DNA of 64,000 bases from Bacteroidota bacterium (GTDB lineage Bacteria > Bacteroidota > Bacteroidia > AKYH767-A > OLB10): contig JADKIC010000025.1 of NCBI GenBank assembly GCA_016721435.1, positions 24,557 through 88,556 of the forward strand, given 5' to 3'. How positions within the stretch are numbered: position 1 is the stretch's first letter; the number at the start of each line of letters is the position of its first letter. The notes beneath the pieces are model-generated. The model made no database searches, was not told the DNA's origin, and was given only the letters and a program-made list of their open reading frames with translations. The position numbers and the translations under genes were made by a program. Shown here in pieces: positions 60,532-64,000 of this stretch.

Positions 60532-63462
60532 ATGAACATTAAATTCTACCTTCTTCGAAGTAAAATCTGGTTTTTTAGTATTTGCTACTTCCTACTGCAA
60601 ATACCATCAGTTTCACATGCACAGCCCATAGGATGGTCAAACATCAGTTCATTTGTTATTACAGAAAATTCAGGGAATACACTCACTGATTACCAACTGC
60701 GTTTAGAGATTAACACACAAAGTCTGATTGCTGCCAATACATTGCTGGCAGGAGGAGAAGATTTACGATTTGGTTCTGATTGCCAGGGCTCCTTCCTCTA
60801 TAATCATTGGATAGAATCCGGATTGAATACAAGCACTACGGTCGTATGGGTAAAAATTGATAACCTACCTGCTTCAGGCAGCAAAACCATTTACATGTAT
60901 CATGGAAACCCATTGGCCAGTAATGCCAGCTTTATTCCCGGTACATTTTTTGGCCCTCATTCTTCAACGGATAGTGTTAATTCCGGAACTCCGGGAGGAG
61001 TTGAAAATTCACAAAGAGGCTTCCGCTTTAGCCCGAACGAAGATATTCTGGTTACACATTTCGGAAAAAATGAGCCTAATGGAACTCCCCGTTATGTGAC
61101 TTTATTCGATTACGTTAACCAAAACATAATTTCACAGTTGGTAGTTAACGGTCCTGCGACACAGTATAGTTATGGCAATTTAAGTAACCCGGTTTGGCTG
61201 ACCCAAAATACGCAATACCTGCTTGAACTTTATCAGGGTACAGGAGATGGTTATTATTTTGGCAACTCCACTCAAATTGGGGAGCATCTCACTTATTATG
61301 ATATGCGCTATTGTAATAGCTGTACTACAAAATACATTTCCTACTTCATTTTTAGAGGATATCAATATGGGTATCCTGACCTTTATTATTTTACAAAGAA
61401 CAATGTGAGTCCTGCCTCTGTTGTTGCATCTGCACTTATTGAAATTTGCAATGGTCTGGATGATGATTGTGATGGTTTAATTGATGAGGGTGTATTGACT
61501 ACTTTCTATGCTGATGTTGATACTGACAGCTATGGAGACCCCTCTTCTTCAACCCAATCCTGCCTGGTTTCTTTACCAGGTTATGTAACCGACAATACGG
61601 ATTGTAATGATGCCAATCCTGGAATCTATCCCGGAGCAACCGAGACCTGCAATAGTATTGATGATGACTGCAACGGACTAACAGATGATGGTTTATTGTT
61701 TACTACTTTCTATGCTGATACCGATGGTGACACTTATGGAGATCCATCCAATCTGACAACTTCCTGTGAAGGATCATTAGCCGGGTACGTAACAAACAAT
61801 ACCGATTGTAACGATGGAAGTTCCTCTATAAACCCCGGTGCTACTGAAGTGTGCAACAACCTGATTGATGACAATTGTGACGGTCAGACTGACGAGAACT
61901 GTATTACCTATACGTATTATCTGGACAATGATCTGGATGGTTACGGGGATCCTGCAGTAACTACCATCTCCTCTAACCCTCTTCCTCCTACCGGATATGT
62001 TGCTGACAATACGGACTGTGATGACAACAATATTGCTGTGAATCCGGGTGCAACAGAAATTTGTAATGGCATAGATGATAACTGTGATGGAATTACGGAT
62101 CTCGGTTCTATACTTGCAGCAGGACCTATTGCCGGTCCGGGTGCGCAATGTATGGCCGTGCAAACCGGTTCTGCCACATTTAGTATTGCTGCTGTTCCCG
62201 GTGCCAATTCCTACTCATGGACAGTTCCTTCCACTATGAATATTTTATCAGGACAAGGAACAACTTCAATATTTGTATCGTGGACTCCATTTGCCGTTCA
62301 TGATGGCATTGTGGGAAATATTACCGTATCCCCGGTTGATAATTGCGGAAATGGTCAATCTTCCTCGCTTGCAATTGATATCAACTACACTTCTCCGGTT
62401 AGACCCTCTTCCATTTCCGGACCTGTGAAATTATGTCCGGGCGATATCGGTACTTATTCTGTTTTTGCAGTGGCAAGAGCTTCTTCTTATCAGTGGAATT
62501 TACCCGCGGGATTAACAATAACCTCAGGTACCGGCACCAATGTTATTGAGGTAAGTGCTGATAATACATTTGCAGGTGGAACTATTACCTGCAGTGCAGT
62601 TAACGTTTGCGGTGCCAGTCCGGTGAGAACACGAACTACAACTTTAAATACTCCAGCAACTCCTACCGCTATTAGTGGTTTTGCCAATGGCCTCTGCGGC
62701 GCTACCGGTGTAGCTTACTTAGTAGCCCTTTTACCAATGGCATCCGGTTATACCTGGTCTGTGCCTGCAGGTGCAACCATTATGGATGGTCAAGGTACCA
62801 ATTCCATTTTAGTTGATTTCGATGCAAACTTTACCAGTGGAGCAGTTACCGTAACAGGGAACAATGGCTGTGGAGATGGACCTGCCAGAAGTCTCACTGT
62901 AAAGGGCGCACCGGGAATAGCATCACCCATCATTGGAGATATCAGCATCTGCAATGGTCAAGTCAATGTGAAGTATGAAGTAAATACAGTTACCGGTGCC
63001 GGTAATTATCAATGGACTGTACCAACAGGTGTGACGCTGGTTTCCGGTCAAGGTTCTAAGGAAATATTTGTAAATTATGGAGCAACTACTGCTTCAGGTT
63101 TACAGGTTTCAGTAATAACTTCAAATAGTTGTGGAAGTAGCCCTGCACGAGTTCTGAATGGAATTGTTGTAAATCCGGGTAATTGCATTCGTTTTGGAGA
63201 AACCGGCAATGATGAAGTTTTGTCACTCTACCCAAATCCTGCACATTCCAATACCCTACTCCGCTTCAACATGATAAACCCTTCACCTTATCAATTGAAT
63301 TTAACAGACGTTAGCGGACGCCTCATTTATTCTCAAAAAGGCTCTTCCAACATAGGAATGAATCAGATTGAAATGAGTGTTGAACAGTATGCGTCAGGTA
63401 TTTACTTTGTTGAACTTCAAACAGAAGGTCTGACGAAATCTGTAAAATTGATTATAGAATAA
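60532..63462 (+). CDS. Secreted DUF2341/MopE-repeat protein with PKD-like repeats and T9SS type A domain
   Basis: 976 residues, intact. Signal peptide (about 1-30, FFSICYFLLQIPSVSHA); DUF2341-type region (about 33-125; LPASGSKTIYMYHGNP); four Asp-rich MopE-like Ca-binding repeats (about 303-520) reading CNGLDDDCDGLIDEG, CNSIDDDCNGLTDDG, CNNLIDDNCDGQTDEN and CNGIDDNCDGITDLG; three or more PKD-like domains with WTVP/WNLP/WSVP and GTN; and a C-terminal sorting domain (LYPNPAHSNTLLRF … GIYFVELQT). Probably a surface protein whose MopE repeats bind calcium; the ligand or enzyme role is unknown. Hairpins flank the gene on both sides. Confidence 0.88.
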   Translation: MNIKFYLLRSKIWFFSICYFLLQIPSVSHAQPIGWSNISSFVITENSGNTLTDYQLRLEINTQSLIAANTLLAGGEDLRFGSDCQGSFLYNHWIESGLNTSTTVVWVKIDNLPASGSKTIYMYHGNPLASNASFIPGTFFGPHSSTDSVNSGTPGGVENSQRGFRFSPNEDILVTHFGKNEPNGTPRYVTLFDYVNQNIISQLVVNGPATQYSYGNLSNPVWLTQNTQYLLELYQGTGDGYYFGNSTQIGEHLTYYDMRYCNSCTTKYISYFIFRGYQYGYPDLYYFTKNNVSPASVVASALIEICNGLDDDCDGLIDEGVLTTFYADVDTDSYGDPSSSTQSCLVSLPGYVTDNTDCNDANPGIYPGATETCNSIDDDCNGLTDDGLLFTTFYADTDGDTYGDPSNLTTSCEGSLAGYVTNNTDCNDGSSSINPGATEVCNNLIDDNCDGQTDENCITYTYYLDNDLDGYGDPAVTTISSNPLPPTGYVADNTDCDDNNIAVNPGATEICNGIDDNCDGITDLGSILAAGPIAGPGAQCMAVQTGSATFSIAAVPGANSYSWTVPSTMNILSGQGTTSIFVSWTPFAVHDGIVGNITVSPVDNCGNGQSSSLAIDINYTSPVRPSSISGPVKLCPGDIGTYSVFAVARASSYQWNLPAGLTITSGTGTNVIEVSADNTFAGGTITCSAVNVCGASPVRTRTTTLNTPATPTAISGFANGLCGATGVAYLVALLPMASGYTWSVPAGATIMDGQGTNSILVDFDANFTSGAVTVTGNNGCGDGPARSLTVKGAPGIASPIIGDISICNGQVNVKYEVNTVTGAGNYQWTVPTGVTLVSGQGSKEIFVNYGATTASGLQVSVITSNSCGSSPARVLNGIVVNPGNCIRFGETGNDEVLSLYPNPAHSNTLLRFNMINPSPYQLNLTDVSGRLIYSQKGSSNIGMNQIEMSVEQYASGIYFVELQTEGLTKSVKLIIE

Positions 63463-63475
63463 TTTAATTCTCTCC

Positions 63476-63520
63476 ATAAGAAGAGCCTTTTCGTGAAGAA
63501 AGGGCTCTTCTTATTTAAAC
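63476..63520 (+). terminator. Hairpin terminator after the MopE-repeat gene
   Basis: ATAAGAAGAGCC/GGCTCTTCTTAT, a 12-bp perfect inverted repeat with a 15-base loop, followed by TTAAA. Confidence 0.85.
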
Positions 63521-63616
63521 CGGGCTATAATGAACTCCTATTCACACTTAAACATTAAATTTAAAGAACTTAAAGATGAATAAATGAAATTGAAAAATTT
63601 CATAGCGAAATAATCC

Positions 63617-63624
63617 TATTTTTG
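63617..63624 (+). promoter_or_regulatory. -7 element TATTTTTG for guaB
   Basis: Perfect TAnnTTTG, 24 bases before the guaB ATG at 63649. Confidence 0.6.
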
Positions 63625-63648
63625 CATGCCAATATCCGCGATCATCCT

Positions 63649-64000
63649 ATGAAATCAGATCAAAAGTTTATTGGCGAAGGCCTTACCTACGACGACGTTT
63701 TACTTGTCCCGGCTTATTCCGAGGTAATGCCAAGGGAAACAGACACTTCCAGCTATTTTACTAAAAAAATTCCGATAAAGGCACCCATTATTTCGGCTGC
63801 CATGGATACGGTTACGGAATCTGCTATGGCCTATTGCGATGGCGCAGGAAGGCGGAATTGGTGTGCTTCATAAAAACCTGAGTATTGAACGCCAGGCAGC
63901 CGAAGTCCGTAAAGTTAAGCGAAGTGAAAGCGGTATGATCCAGGATCCTGTCACTATGACCGAAGAGGCAACTATTGGGGAAGCGCTTAAGATAATGCGG
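63649..64000 (+). CDS. guaB: GuaB, IMP dehydrogenase (frameshift; 3' end outside window)
   Basis: Starts MKSDQKFIGEGLTYDDVLLVPAYSEVMPRETDTS; first step of GMP synthesis (IMP to XMP). AAMDTVTESAMA is followed by a break; one extra base in the GGCCTATT segment near 63830 shifts the frame, and the other frame continues IAMAQEGGIGVLHKNLSIERQA, with the first CBS-domain residues (DPVTMTEEATIGEAL) before the window ends. The ATG at 63649 is used; an upstream in-frame start lies in the promoter element. Confidence 0.9.

Overview
The window comes from a member of the Bacteroidota. Five secreted proteins carry type IX secretion (T9SS) C-terminal sorting domains, and a porQ locus is present. Promoters match the Bacteroidota -7 element TAnnTTTG, ccoN and ccoO are fused, and genes lack Shine-Dalgarno sites. 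Base composition looks moderate (estimated by eye at about 40-43% GC). The order cannot be fixed from the sequence alone; gliding-type Chitinophagales, Saprospirales or Flavobacteriales relatives are plausible.

Layout. 1-6550: the end of a secreted BNR-repeat protein, 3-hydroxybutyryl-CoA dehydrogenase, a DUF2027/Smr protein, a DUF922 protease-like protein and a frameshifted beta-CASP metallo-hydrolase. 6551-18981: a microaerobic respiration block with a DUF2892 membrane protein, a PAS histidine kinase, a receiver-CRP/FNR fusion regulator, an unknown small protein, and then ccoI, ccoS, ccoNO, ccoQ, ccoP, ccoG, ccoH and a SafE-type protein for cytochrome cbb3 oxidase. 19021-23071: a dispersed repeat, tRNA-Val, a RecD-like helicase, DUF3822, rsmD and coaD. 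23244-32209: secreted proteins, including a 6.9-kb gene with a glycoside-hydrolase-like barrel. 32415-35800: small mobile-looking repeats around a BadF-type kinase and an APC permease. 35728-47191: a broken coiled-coil protein, HMG-CoA lyase-like enzyme, DUF4920 lipoprotein, pyrD, mntR with an NRAMP-USP fusion, smpB, a shattered porQ, glyA and a sugar nucleotidyltransferase. 47315-51384: SanA-like protein, nitronate monooxygenase-like enzyme and an M16 peptidase pair. 51450-63462: a giant type B T9SS cargo with a 564-bp tandem array and a DUF2341/MopE-repeat protein. 63649 to the end: the start of guaB.

The most informative non-coding signal is a set of FNR-type boxes (TGATnnnnATCA) in the microaerobic block. 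Three of them lie exactly 51.5 bp (box centre to first base) upstream of a -7 element, in front of the DUF2892 gene, ccoI and ccoS. A fourth lies before the unknown gene at 9509-9946. This is a coherent local oxygen-responsive regulon with one fixed activator geometry, and the receiver-CRP fusion inside it is a candidate regulator.

Reading caution. About fifteen genes are interrupted by indels. Almost all are one base missing from a mononucleotide run or two bases missing from a CACA, TGTG or GAGA run, and restoring them gives full-length products in frame. I treat most as consensus errors or very recent mutations and give the full locus span. porQ and the coiled-coil gene carry more damage and are marked as pseudogenes.
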